Source: Deltaproteobacteria bacterium
Lineage (GTDB): Bacteria; Desulfobacterota; Desulfobacteria; Desulfobacterales; JAFDCJ01
Direction: 5' to 3'
Length of the DNA stretch: 9,145 nucleotides
Assembly: GCA_019310665.1 (NCBI GenBank)
Contig: JAFDDW010000076.1
Location: 1 to 9,145 of the forward strand
Made by a program: the position numbers and the translations under genes. Positions 1 to 6,232 of this stretch are shown here, piece after piece; within the stretch, counting starts at the first letter, position 1, and every line of letters starts with the position of its first letter. The notes beneath the pieces were generated by a model. That model did no database searches. It had not been told where the DNA came from and was given only the letters and a program-made list of their open reading frames with translations.

Positions 1-47
1 TTTGGTCTTAATAGAAAATTGGTTTTAACTGAGGTAAGAGTTAAAGC

Positions 48-82
48 CTGAACACTGAAATCTGACACCTGAAACTTGAATC
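48..82. repeat. 7-bp degenerate tandem word array (CTGAAAC-like, 5 units)
   Basis: Five consecutive 7-bp units read CTGAACA, CTGAAAT, CTGACAC, CTGAAAC and TTGAATC. The period is exact and the words drift by one to three bases. It lies in the non-coding stretch 1-196, downstream of the response-regulator gene on the minus strand. I see no gene in 1-196. Confidence 0.7.
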
Positions 83-150
83 ATCAACAATTTTGATTTG
101 CACCCGGGCCTGGAAATGAACCCCCCGGCTACTCGATTATGTCATTTTGC

Positions 151-171
151 AAGTTCAAACAGTTTGAATTT
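151..171. repeat. Short palindrome TTCAAAC-A-GTTTGAA
   Basis: Positions 154-160 (TTCAAAC) and 162-168 (GTTTGAA) form a perfect 7+7 palindrome around A161. With one wobble it extends to 151-171. It lies about 25 bp past the response-regulator stop. No T-run follows on either strand, so a terminator is not well supported; a dimeric-regulator site is possible but unproven. Confidence 0.4.
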
Positions 172-196
172 GGATGTATTCTAAATAACTATTACC

Positions 197-577
197 TCAT
201 CGGACTTTGAAACCATGGTCTTTTTGCCAGTCGGGACCGAATTTCCTTTCGCAGTAATCCGCCAGGCGGTCAAACCAGCGCCACCCGTTTTCATAGGATT
301 TTTTAATATCTTCAGGCGTCATGGCATAGGCGGTCAGCATGACACCGATCACCCGTTTTTGGTTGCATATTTCCAACAGTTCATAACCTTTAACACCCAT
401 GATATCCAATATCGCCATATCGAAATACTGATTTTCCAACAAATCTTTGGCCTGTTCAAAACTAGACGCCTTGGTAACCTTACACTCGATCAGTAAATCA
501 ACCAAGCTGTCCAGGACATCGGGTTCATCATCAACAACGAGAAGTCTTTTTCCATCCAACAGATTCTGTTTTTCCAT
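197..577 (-). CDS. CheY-like response regulator, receiver domain apparently shortened
   Basis: A stand-alone receiver domain of about 126 residues, presumably the phosphorylated output of an unlinked sensor kinase. From the ATG at 577 the acidic pair is in VVDDEPD (residues 15-21), the phospho-acceptor Asp is in AILDIMG (D58), and the switch Thr is in MLTAYA (T82). I chose the ATG at 577 because GGGAGG lies 7 bases before it; the ATG at 583 is only one base from that motif. After residue 98 the expected beta5 segment with its conserved Lys-Pro is absent. The chain goes straight into a WRWF-DRL...FGPDW tail that, as I recall it, follows the whole receiver domain in related deltaproteobacterial proteins. 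That implies an in-frame loss of about 30 residues. There is no DNA-binding domain. The upstream neighbour is a racemase remnant, so the area looks decayed. Receiver identity is firm; the deletion is inferred from remembered relatives. Confidence 0.85.
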   Translation of the reverse strand: MEKQNLLDGKRLLVVDDEPDVLDSLVDLLIECKVTKASSFEQAKDLLENQYFDMAILDIMGVKGYELLEICNQKRVIGVMLTAYAMTPEDIKKSYENGWRWFDRLADYCERKFGPDWQKDHGFKVR

Positions 578-612
578 GAACATGCCTCCCTGCTATTAGA
601 ATGCAGAAATAA

Positions 613-789
613 TCAATAATTTAATACAGCACGGTCCTGAGTCAACTGCCACCCGCATAATCTGACCGCAAAGGAAAAGGTTTCGGCATGTCCCGGATCA
701 CCGGGAAGTCGCGGGATGGTGGAATCCAGCATGAGAATGCCGGCAATCTGACCGTAGTTGGTATTACCGCCGAATACAAATCGATCCAT
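613..789 (-). pseudogene. Asp/Glu racemase family gene remnant (N-terminal 58 codons)
   Basis: Reading leftward from the ATG at 789 gives 58 codons to a TGA at 613-615. Residues 7-43 contain GGNTNYGQIAGILMLD, then IPRLPGDPGHAETFSFAVR. These match the start of Asp/Glu/hydantoin-racemase-type proteins (pattern GGxTNYGxxIGILMLDTxFPRxPGDxGNAxTFxFPV). Complete members are over 200 residues, so most of the protein, including at least the C-terminal catalytic Cys, is gone. A plausible ribosome site, GGAAGAAG, precedes the ATG, so the 5' end looks intact. After about residue 43 the match fades (LCGWQLTQDRAVLNY). The response-regulator gene begins 36 bases further on, where the rest of the racemase would lie. 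Broken gene is my preferred reading; a functional micro-protein is unlikely but not excluded. Confidence 0.7.
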
Positions 790-814
790 TCTATCTTCTT
801 CCGGCTTTTACAAA

Positions 815-850
815 CTGGAATAATGGAATGCTGGAATCTTGGAATGATGG
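815..850. repeat. 8-bp word array (xTGGAATx, 4+ units)
   Basis: Units CTGGAATA, ATGGAATG, CTGGAATC and TTGGAATG at 815-846, then a partial ATGG. It begins about 25 bp upstream of the racemase-remnant ATG and is the first of four different arrays in the gap between that remnant and the aldehyde oxidoreductase stop (790-1055). Confidence 0.7.
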
Positions 851-945
851 GTTAAAAAAACCCCGTATTCAATTTGAGCTATCAACTTGCACTGTTAGTG
901 CACTCCCACAACCCGTAAATCACAGTCCGCTCTTTTCTTTTTACA

Positions 946-973
946 CTATGCGCTATGCGCCATGCCCTATGCC
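946..973. repeat. 7-bp word array (CTATGCG, 4 units)
   Basis: Units CTATGCG, CTATGCG, CCATGCC and CTATGCC with exact 7-bp spacing. No open reading frame with recognisable content covers it. Confidence 0.7.
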
Positions 974-978
974 CATCT

Positions 979-999
979 CCCGTAACCCGCAACCCGTAT
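979..999. repeat. 7-bp word array (CCCGYAA, 3 units)
   Basis: Units CCCGTAA, CCCGCAA and CCCGTAT. A stray copy of the same word (ACCCGTAA) occurs at 911-918. It sits between two other arrays with unrelated words. Confidence 0.6.
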
Positions 1000-1020
1000 C
1001 CTGACACGCCTTTCTTATTT

Positions 1021-1050
1021 TCCGCATTCCGCATTCCGAATTCCGAATTC
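1021..1050 (-). repeat. 7-bp word array directly after the aldehyde oxidoreductase stop
   Basis: On the plus strand the units are TCCGCAT, TCCGCAT, TCCGAAT, TCCGAAT, then TC. Read in the sense of the upstream minus-strand gene it is GAATTCG-GAATTCG-GAATGCG-GAATGCG-GA, beginning 5 bases after that gene's TGA. The reverse complement matches 9079-9108 at 29 of 30 positions. Confidence 0.8.
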
Positions 1051-1055
1051 TTCGC

Positions 1056-2867
1056 TCAATCCCGGGGGACCCCGTGTTTGTCCCACCCCTTGACCTCATA
1101 GTACTCCTTGACCATCCGGTCAACAGGTACGACCTGGCCTTTTGAAGCTCCTTCCTTCAGCGGTTCGTGGGTAAAGCGTTTTGGCAGGGTATCATCAGCG
1201 GACGTTATACCGAAGTCGATATTCATTTTGCGATCTTTGATAATTACGCCCTTTAAAGCCTGGTCGACATTTTCCGGGCTAAATTTCAAACCGGTGCCGG
1301 CCTTCAGCAGGCGGGAGGCAATATCAAAATCGAGAACATCCATACTCAAACCGATGTTCTTGCACATGGTCAGACAGTCGGTCAGCAGGGCCTGGCGCTC
1401 GGTGTGTTCCACCAGGACCGCTTTTCCCTTATCTGCCAAGCGGTCGGCAATCTCCCTTATCCCCCAGCGTTTTTCGGCCTCATCGTAGCGTTCGGTCAAC
1501 TCGAAAAAGGGCTCTGCTCTCAGGTGGTCGCCTCCCCGGGAGGCAATGGCATAGGTTAAGCCAAAGGCTTTAATTCCGCGGGGATCGCCGCAGATCATGT
1601 CAAGCCCTTTGACATGGAAGGCATATTCGTCCGTACCCTTACCGAAATGTTGGGCCAGGCTGCGGGTGCCTTCGGCAAAGACGTTGCCGATGCCTTCCCG
1701 GCGGATGATCATATCCAACAGTTTTTCAACGGTTTGGCAATTGCCCCAGGTAAAATCGAGGCCGTCGAAATCATCATTGGTCAGCAAGCCTTTTTCAACG
1801 CACTCCATGGCCCAGCCGATGGTCTCGCCGGTACTGAGTGAATCCAGCCCCATGCGATTCAAAAACGCATTCATTTTAAGACCGAATTCAAGATCGTCAT
1901 TTCCGATCCGGGAAGTAAAACTGCACAGGGTTTCAAATTCCGGGCCTTCGGCCTCCAACTCCCGGGTAAGATAATAGCGGGAGCAGTGAAGATTGCAGTT
2001 ATAGCAGGATTTGTTTTTGACTTTGTATTTTTCGGCCAGCCTCTCGCCGCTGACCAGATCCACATATTCACACAGCCCCTGTTGGAAATGATTGGTGGGT
2101 AAAATTCCGATCCCGTTTAAAGCTTTCATCAGCAGGGTGGATCCCAGGGCGTTGCGTTTTTCGTATTCCGGGTGGACCATGATACGCTGATCCATTTCCC
2201 GGCACAGTTCGAGAAAACCGGGAGGGTCCGCTACGGTTAGTCGTCCCCTGCCCCGAACTGCCACGGCTTTCAGGTGTTTGGAGCCAAATAAGCACCCCAT
2301 GCCGGTCCGGCCGCACATGCGGGAATTATTGCAGGCTACGGTGGCGTACTTTACAAGGTTTTCTCCGGCCGGCCCGATGGCGGCGATCTGAATGGCATTG
2401 TCGTTGAGGTCTTGGCGAATGGCGGCAGTGGTCTGCCAGATATCCAAGCCCCACAGATGGGAGGCATCACGGATTTCAACATGATCGTCGGCAATCAAAA
2501 GATAACAGGGGTTTGGGCTGCGCCCGGTCATTACAATCTGGTCGTATCCGGCCTGTTTGATTTCAGCGCCGAAATGCCCGCCGGCGGCAGAATCGCCAAG
2601 GATACCCGTCATCGGTGATTTGCCGGAGAGGGTCATAAAAGCCGAGGCCGGCAGCAGGGTGCCCGTCAGCGGACCAACCCCGATGAGCAACATATTTTCC
2701 GGAGACAGGGGGTCGATATCGCGTTTCAACTCCTGATACAGGCGAGTCGAATTGAGTCCGCGGCCACCGATGACGTCGAGCATAAACTGCGGATCTGATT
2801 TTTCACGGCGAATTTGACCGGAGGTCAGATCGGCTCTGAGAATATGTCCACCGTATCCATGCAGCAT
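1056..2867 (-). CDS. Aldehyde ferredoxin oxidoreductase (tungsten/molybdenum bis-pterin enzyme)
   Basis: Predicted to oxidise aldehydes to carboxylic acids in the cytoplasm using a W or Mo bis-pterin cofactor and one [4Fe-4S] cluster, with ferredoxin-type acceptors. At 603 residues it is full length for the family. The N-terminal domain starts GYGGHILRADLTSG and carries GGRGLNS (34-40) and the pterin-side SAAGGHFGAEIKQAGYD (93-109). The cluster ligands are C288, C291 and C295 (CYNCNLHC), with the fourth at C502 in DCLTMC; H448 lies in RGGDHLRA. The spacing closely follows Pyrococcus furiosus AOR as I remember it. The ATG directly abuts the TAA of the ferredoxin gene (TAAATG), and AAGGAG lies 8 bases before it, so translation is probably coupled. 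It is the last gene of a three-gene operon. A word array starts 5 bp past the stop. Family is firm; the substrate (aliphatic, aromatic or other) is open. Confidence 0.95.
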   Translation of the reverse strand: MLHGYGGHILRADLTSGQIRREKSDPQFMLDVIGGRGLNSTRLYQELKRDIDPLSPENMLLIGVGPLTGTLLPASAFMTLSGKSPMTGILGDSAAGGHFGAEIKQAGYDQIVMTGRSPNPCYLLIADDHVEIRDASHLWGLDIWQTTAAIRQDLNDNAIQIAAIGPAGENLVKYATVACNNSRMCGRTGMGCLFGSKHLKAVAVRGRGRLTVADPPGFLELCREMDQRIMVHPEYEKRNALGSTLLMKALNGIGILPTNHFQQGLCEYVDLVSGERLAEKYKVKNKSCYNCNLHCSRYYLTRELEAEGPEFETLCSFTSRIGNDDLEFGLKMNAFLNRMGLDSLSTGETIGWAMECVEKGLLTNDDFDGLDFTWGNCQTVEKLLDMIIRREGIGNVFAEGTRSLAQHFGKGTDEYAFHVKGLDMICGDPRGIKAFGLTYAIASRGGDHLRAEPFFELTERYDEAEKRWGIREIADRLADKGKAVLVEHTERQALLTDCLTMCKNIGLSMDVLDFDIASRLLKAGTGLKFSPENVDQALKGVIIKDRKMNIDFGITSADDTLPKRFTHEPLKEGASKGQVVPVDRMVKEYYEVKGWDKHGVPRD

Positions 2868-3389
2868 TTATCTTCTCCTTTCAGCAACCCAGTGATCTCT
2901 CAGGTCCTGAGCCGATGCCAGCGCATAACGCAGTCGCTTTTCTTCCGGGTTGAGATTGCGACTGCCCTTTTTATATTCCTTCAGGCTGACCCTTTCAGTA
3001 ACGTCCGGTTCATAGTGAATGGCGTCCAGGGTGCAGGCTTTAACACAACGGGGATCCCCCCCGCAAAGGTCACAGACATGGGGAATTTCCTCATACAGTT
3101 CAATGGCGCCGATAGGGCACATGATTTCACAGGTGCCGCAGGCCGTACACAACGTCGGGGATACAATCACCTGACCCAGTGAGCCGATTTCAATGGCTTT
3201 TTCGGGGCATTTGGTGCAATAGCGTTCCTGGCATTGCTGACAGACCACCGGAAAATCAATGCCGATATTTTCGATTTTAACGACTTTAATCCGGGCCCCG
3301 CTTCGGCCGATTTTGCCGGAATGGAAAAAAGAGCAGTGCACCTCGCAGCGACTGCAGCCGGAACATTTGGCAAGCTCGAGAGTTATCAT
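2868..3389 (-). CDS. Ferredoxin-like electron-transfer subunit with four [4Fe-4S] clusters
   Basis: A 173-residue protein with sixteen cysteines in four ligand sets: C9/12/15/19, C50/53/58/61, C81/84/87/91 and C106/109/115/119. This is the polyferredoxin layout of small subunits paired with molybdopterin or tungstopterin enzymes, such as the AorA-type partner of aldehyde oxidoreductases. It should accept electrons from the downstream oxidoreductase. I start at the ATG at 3389 (MITLELAKCSGC). The frame stays open to an ATG at 3473, but that extension lies inside the upstream gene and adds nothing family-like. AAAGGA lies about 10 bases before 3389. The start overlaps the upstream stop as ATGA, and its own stop abuts the oxidoreductase ATG. 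No FAD-type NADH subunit is visible in the window, so the onward acceptor is unknown. Confidence 0.92.
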   Translation of the reverse strand: MITLELAKCSGCSRCEVHCSFFHSGKIGRSGARIKVVKIENIGIDFPVVCQQCQERYCTKCPEKAIEIGSLGQVIVSPTLCTACGTCEIMCPIGAIELYEEIPHVCDLCGGDPRCVKACTLDAIHYEPDVTERVSLKEYKKGSRNLNPEEKRLRYALASAQDLRDHWVAERRR

Positions 3390-3664
3390 TCTGCTGTTAT
3401 CCTTTCGATTCGATAATGAACTTTGCCCTTCGGGTCCGGACAGACAAACAACTGCCCGGCCTTGCCGGTCCAATCTCCTTTTTTAGGCTCTATGCGCTGG
3501 AGCAGAGGGAATATAGGCATCATGCTCTGCAACGCCCACATGCAAATGTGTTTTCCTTCCGGAATCATGATCTTGCCCCCATCCAGAATAAAACTATCTC
3601 CCACCAGTATGGGCTGATTGCAATAGCCGTCGATTCTTTCTGCGGTAACTTTCAGTTTATACAT
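3386..3664 (-). CDS. TIGR04076 family small protein, first gene of the AOR operon
   Basis: A 92-residue cytoplasmic protein of unknown function. It matches the TIGR04076 pattern: an N-terminal YKLKVTAERIDGYC, then VGDSFILDGG, then IPEGKHICMWALQSMMPIFPLL, ending FVCPDPKGKVHYRIERI. Cysteines at 15, 41 and 75, each within a conserved-looking block, could bind a metal or be redox-active; that is inference. The ATG at 3664 has GGGGAG about 10 bases upstream. Its TGA overlaps the ferredoxin ATG (ATGA), so the two are probably co-translated. Position at the head of an operon with a tungsten-type oxidoreductase suggests an accessory or small-subunit role, but nothing in the protein proves it. Confidence 0.8.
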   Translation of the reverse strand: MYKLKVTAERIDGYCNQPILVGDSFILDGGKIMIPEGKHICMWALQSMMPIFPLLQRIEPKKGDWTGKAGQLFVCPDPKGKVHYRIERITAE

Positions 3665-3820
3665 GGGTTTATTCTCCCCTTTCCAATCGATAGTGGATAC
3701 TTGTTATACAACATTTGAACAAAATTTGAAATGAATTCCGGACCTCGTCATTCAGCTTGGAAAAATAGCTGTGACTCTTTAGTTGTCATGGGATTGCATG
3801 AAAATTGGACACCGGTCTGA

Positions 3821-3860
3821 TTAAGGAATTAAAGGATTGAGGAATTTAGGAATTGAATGA
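3821..3860 (+). repeat. 8-bp word array, left arm (TTAAGGAA-like, 5 units)
   Basis: Units TTAAGGAA, TTAAAGGA, TTGAGGAA, TTTAGGAA and TTGAATGA. It is the opposite-strand counterpart of the array at 3890-3929, so the two can pair imperfectly across an AT-rich 29-bp loop. Confidence 0.7.
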
Positions 3861-3889
3861 ATTCTATCTATTTTAATTGATTGATTTTA

Positions 3890-3929
3890 TCCTTTAATCC
3901 CTCAATCCCTTAATCCCTAAATTTCTCAA
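3890..3929 (-). repeat. 8-bp word array, right arm (TCCCTTAA-like, 5 units)
   Basis: Units TCCTTTAA, TCCCTCAA, TCCCTTAA, TCCCTAAA and TTTCTCAA in exact 8-bp register. The reverse complement uses the same vocabulary as 3821-3860. Confidence 0.7.
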
Positions 3930-4010
3930 TTCGGCGTTAATAAATATAAATAGTGTCCAAAAAATCGACTCATCTTTAGAGTTAATGACGAGGTCTGAAA
4001 TAACTGTGTC

Positions 4011-4039
4011 TTGACACTCCTTCGCGCAACGTCTATAAA
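4011..4039 (+). promoter_or_regulatory. Sigma70-type promoter for the dehydrogenase gene
   Basis: A perfect -35 TTGACA (4011-4016), a 17-base spacer, and a near-perfect -10 TATAAA (4034-4039). Transcription would start near 4046, giving a 5' leader of about 60 bases before the ATG at 4106. It lies just outside the inverted-repeat block. It is the only consensus-quality promoter I see upstream of the plus-strand gene group. Confidence 0.75.
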
Positions 4040-4105
4040 ACGTGATGTCCAGGCGATAGTTCGAGGTAAAAGCCGCACCATTTATTTGCGTTGGAGGGAC
4101 GAGCC

Positions 4106-5074
4106 ATGGCCCCTAAATCCTTGTTCAAAAAAATAGGCATTCTGGGTATGGGCCGGATGTCTATCGGTCTGGCTATTGATCTCGCGCTGAAAGGGCTGAA
4201 AATTGACATGATCGATTTGAAAGCCAGAACCGAAAATCAGCGCAGACAATATGAAATCAGGCTAAGGGAAGAATGCAAAAAGGTCATCAAATTATTAAAT
4301 AAAGAAGTTGAGCCATTCCAATTTCCCGCTTATTTGGTTAAGCCGTCGGCTGGAGGTTACGATTTAATCTTTGAAGGACTGCCGGAGGAAATCCCCATCA
4401 AGCACAATGCCTTGGCCGGAATGGGTGAATCTGTCGGGAACGAAACCCTGATCTGCTCCATGACGTCTACCTTTACGGTCGAAAAGTTGTCTAAAGATAT
4501 CGATCCCCCCTTGAGCATAATTGTCACTCATTTCATGAACCCTCCCTACCTTCTCCCTTTTTTGGAAGTCGTACCGCATCCGGGGGTCAAACAGGAACGG
4601 GTGGATAGGCTTTTGACTTTTTTAAAATCTGTCGGCCATATGCCGATTGTCTGCAAATCCAGCCCGGGATTTGTTATTTCCAGATTACAGCTGTGTGTCA
4701 TGAATGAAGCGGTTCGCCTAGTGGAGGAAGGGGTGGCTGCACCGCAGGATATCGACCGGGCGATTCAATATGGATGGGGTTACCGCTTCCCGATTATGGG
4801 GATTCTTGAATTTATTGATGTGGGCGGTCTCGAAATTCTCTATCATGCCGGCCGATCTGTATCTGCAGAGTTAAATCGACCGGATCTCGAGTGTCCTGAA
4901 TTAATTAAAGACAGATTTAATGAAGGTTCCATCGGGACCAAGACCCTGAAAGGAATCTTTAACTACGAAAGTCACGAGCAGGTGGCCGAAGACGACCGCG
5001 CCAGGCTCAAAAAACAAATCCGTCTAAAAACCCTGCTCGATGAGATCCATCGTAAAGATGGTGCCTGGCAATAG
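4106..5074 (+). CDS. 3-hydroxyacyl-CoA dehydrogenase family NAD-dependent dehydrogenase
   Basis: Predicted cytoplasmic NAD(P)-dependent oxidation of a 3-hydroxyacyl-CoA or a free beta-hydroxy acid to the 3-oxo product. The N-terminal Rossmann motif is GILGMGRMSIG (about residues 11-21). The catalytic His with its following Asn is in THFMNPP (H142, N145), followed by LEVVPHPG. The C-terminal all-helical domain has PGFVISRLQ, MNEAVRLVEEG and IDRAIQYGWGYRFPIMG. The usual Asn of GFVxNR is Ser here. The RLQ and G-x-G-x-RF wording resembles lambda-crystallin/L-gulonate 3-dehydrogenase relatives, so a non-CoA substrate is possible. At 322 residues it is a normal single-function length. I start at the ATG at 4106, eight bases after GGAGG; an in-frame TTG at 4091 overlaps that ribosome site. 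It is first in the plus-strand group, behind a strong promoter. Confidence 0.88.
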   Translation: MAPKSLFKKIGILGMGRMSIGLAIDLALKGLKIDMIDLKARTENQRRQYEIRLREECKKVIKLLNKEVEPFQFPAYLVKPSAGGYDLIFEGLPEEIPIKHNALAGMGESVGNETLICSMTSTFTVEKLSKDIDPPLSIIVTHFMNPPYLLPFLEVVPHPGVKQERVDRLLTFLKSVGHMPIVCKSSPGFVISRLQLCVMNEAVRLVEEGVAAPQDIDRAIQYGWGYRFPIMGILEFIDVGGLEILYHAGRSVSAELNRPDLECPELIKDRFNEGSIGTKTLKGIFNYESHEQVAEDDRARLKKQIRLKTLLDEIHRKDGAWQ

Positions 5075-5230
5075 CCATATACAACTCATAGGTTGAGCGG
5101 TTCAGGGTTCAACGTTCCGGGCTGAAAAACCCCTAAAAGCTCATATAAAGCCGTTTCACCCAATGGGGTATGGCGGGTATTCCGGATCTTGATCAGTAGG
5201 GTGATCAGTGTCCATCGGTTGTAGGCTTTT

Positions 5231-5255
5231 AACCTTGAACCTTGAACCTGGAACC
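5231..5255. repeat. 7-bp word array (AACCTTG, 3+ units)
   Basis: Units AACCTTG, AACCTTG and AACCTGG plus a partial AACC. It lies in the 197-bp gap between the dehydrogenase and the dehydratase-like gene. An in-frame TTG at 5242-5244 falls inside it, which argues against that codon as a start. The rest of the gap has three GATCAGT copies (5191, 5203 and 5256) and no gene. Confidence 0.65.
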
Positions 5256-5271
5256 GATCAGTTTAGGTATC

Positions 5272-6189
5272 ATGAAACTCTCGCAAAATCCAATCTTTAA
5301 AAGGCATGTAAGAAGAACGCCTTTACTTTCCCTTGCCGGAAATGAAAATCTTTTCTGCAAGCTCGAATGCTGCCAGTTGGGAGGTTCCTTTAAAATCAGG
5401 GGATCACTTGCAACCATATTAGCACTGGATGCCCAGGGGGATAAGAAGGGGGTGATTACGGCTTCAATGGGAAACACGGCTACCGGGCTGGCCTATGCCG
5501 GGAAACTTTTCAATTATCCGGTGGCGGTGGTGATGCCCGAGACGGTTTCGGCGACCAAATTGGAGGCTACCAGGCGAATCGGGGCTGAGGTCATATTAAA
5601 GGGGAAAGTGGGAGATGACGCCCTGGAGCAAGCATTTAAGCTGGCAAAGGAACGAGGGATTTTATTTGTTCATCCCCATAAAACGACCCATTTTCTTAAA
5701 GGCAATGCAACTATCGCCCGGGAAATCATGGAAGACAATGCCGGGATTGAACAAATTTTCATTCCCATCGGCGGCGGTGGTCTGGCCTCCGGAATCTGCC
5801 GGTACATCAAAGACAACGGCCTTGCGGTGGCACCCATTGGCGTGGAAGCGGAAATGGCGCCTGCTTTTTACCAGAGTTTTAAACAGGGCACCCCCGTGCG
5901 GCTGGAACGAATGGAAACCATCGCCGATGCCCTCACCCTTATGGAACCGGACCCCGAAGTTTTTTCCTATTTGCATCAATATCTTGAAAAAGTGGTGACC
6001 GTCCCGGAAGAAAATATCATCCGAACCATGAAAATTCTTTTTGATGAGTACCGCGTGATTACAGAGCCGGGAGGTGCGGCCCCGCTGGCGGCAATGCTTA
6101 GCGAAAACCCGCCCTGCCCGTCAGCAGCGATAATCAGCGGAGGGAATATTTCCCTGAAAGATTTCCAGAAAATCGTTTCAAGCATTTAG
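5272..6189 (+). CDS. Threonine/serine dehydratase-like PLP enzyme (fold type II)
   Basis: Predicted PLP-dependent beta-elimination from a hydroxy amino acid such as threonine, serine or a relative, giving a 2-oxo acid and ammonia in the cytoplasm. The PLP lysine is K41 in QLGGSFKIRG. The substrate loop is SMGNTATG (about 66-72), the phosphate-binding glycine loop is IGGGGLASG (166-174), and EPGGAAPLAA (265-) and SGGN (289-292) complete the fold. At about 305 residues it has no C-terminal ACT domain, so it resembles catabolic rather than isoleucine-feedback forms. One oddity: the block usually reading GQGT is GNAT here (K-GNAT-IAREI), which may shift specificity. I chose the ATG at 5272; it has only a weak TTAGG upstream. 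The TTG at 5242 lies in a repeat array. Next gene starts 43 bases downstream, probably co-transcribed. Exact substrate unknown. Confidence 0.85.
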   Translation: MKLSQNPIFKRHVRRTPLLSLAGNENLFCKLECCQLGGSFKIRGSLATILALDAQGDKKGVITASMGNTATGLAYAGKLFNYPVAVVMPETVSATKLEATRRIGAEVILKGKVGDDALEQAFKLAKERGILFVHPHKTTHFLKGNATIAREIMEDNAGIEQIFIPIGGGGLASGICRYIKDNGLAVAPIGVEAEMAPAFYQSFKQGTPVRLERMETIADALTLMEPDPEVFSYLHQYLEKVVTVPEENIIRTMKILFDEYRVITEPGGAAPLAAMLSENPPCPSAAIISGGNISLKDFQKIVSSI

Positions 6190-6232
6190 CGTTTTCAGTT
6201 GGTAAATAGCGGTTAACAAAAAGGAGGGAAAA

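Larger units (their letters stand above)
3741..3995. repeat. Nested inverted-repeat block in the divergent intergenic region
   Basis: The outer arms GACCTCGTCATT (3741-3752) and AATGACGAGGTC (3984-3995) are perfect 12-bp inverted repeats. A second pair, TTGGACAC (3805-3812) and GTGTCCAA (3953-3960), is nested inside. Inside that lie two word arrays in opposite orientation. The 255-bp block carries no credible coding sequence. It resembles a small non-autonomous element or a large cruciform region; no target-site duplication was confirmed. With the promoter at 4011-4039 it accounts for most of the 441-bp gap between the two divergent genes. Confidence 0.55.

Noticed and set aside
215..496. Plus-strand frame opposite the response regulator
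   Set aside because: It is the complement of a clear receiver domain, with no family features or ribosome site.
944..1050. CRISPR array
   Set aside because: Repeats are 7 bp in direct tandem with no spacers, and the words change from block to block.
3390..3473. N-terminal extension of the ferredoxin-like gene back to an ATG at 3473
   Set aside because: It lies wholly inside the TIGR04076-like gene and has no ferredoxin features, while the ATG at 3389 has a ribosome site and starts the classic first cluster block.
4091..4105. TTG at 4091 as the dehydrogenase start
   Set aside because: The TTG overlaps the GGAGG ribosome site that properly serves the ATG at 4106.
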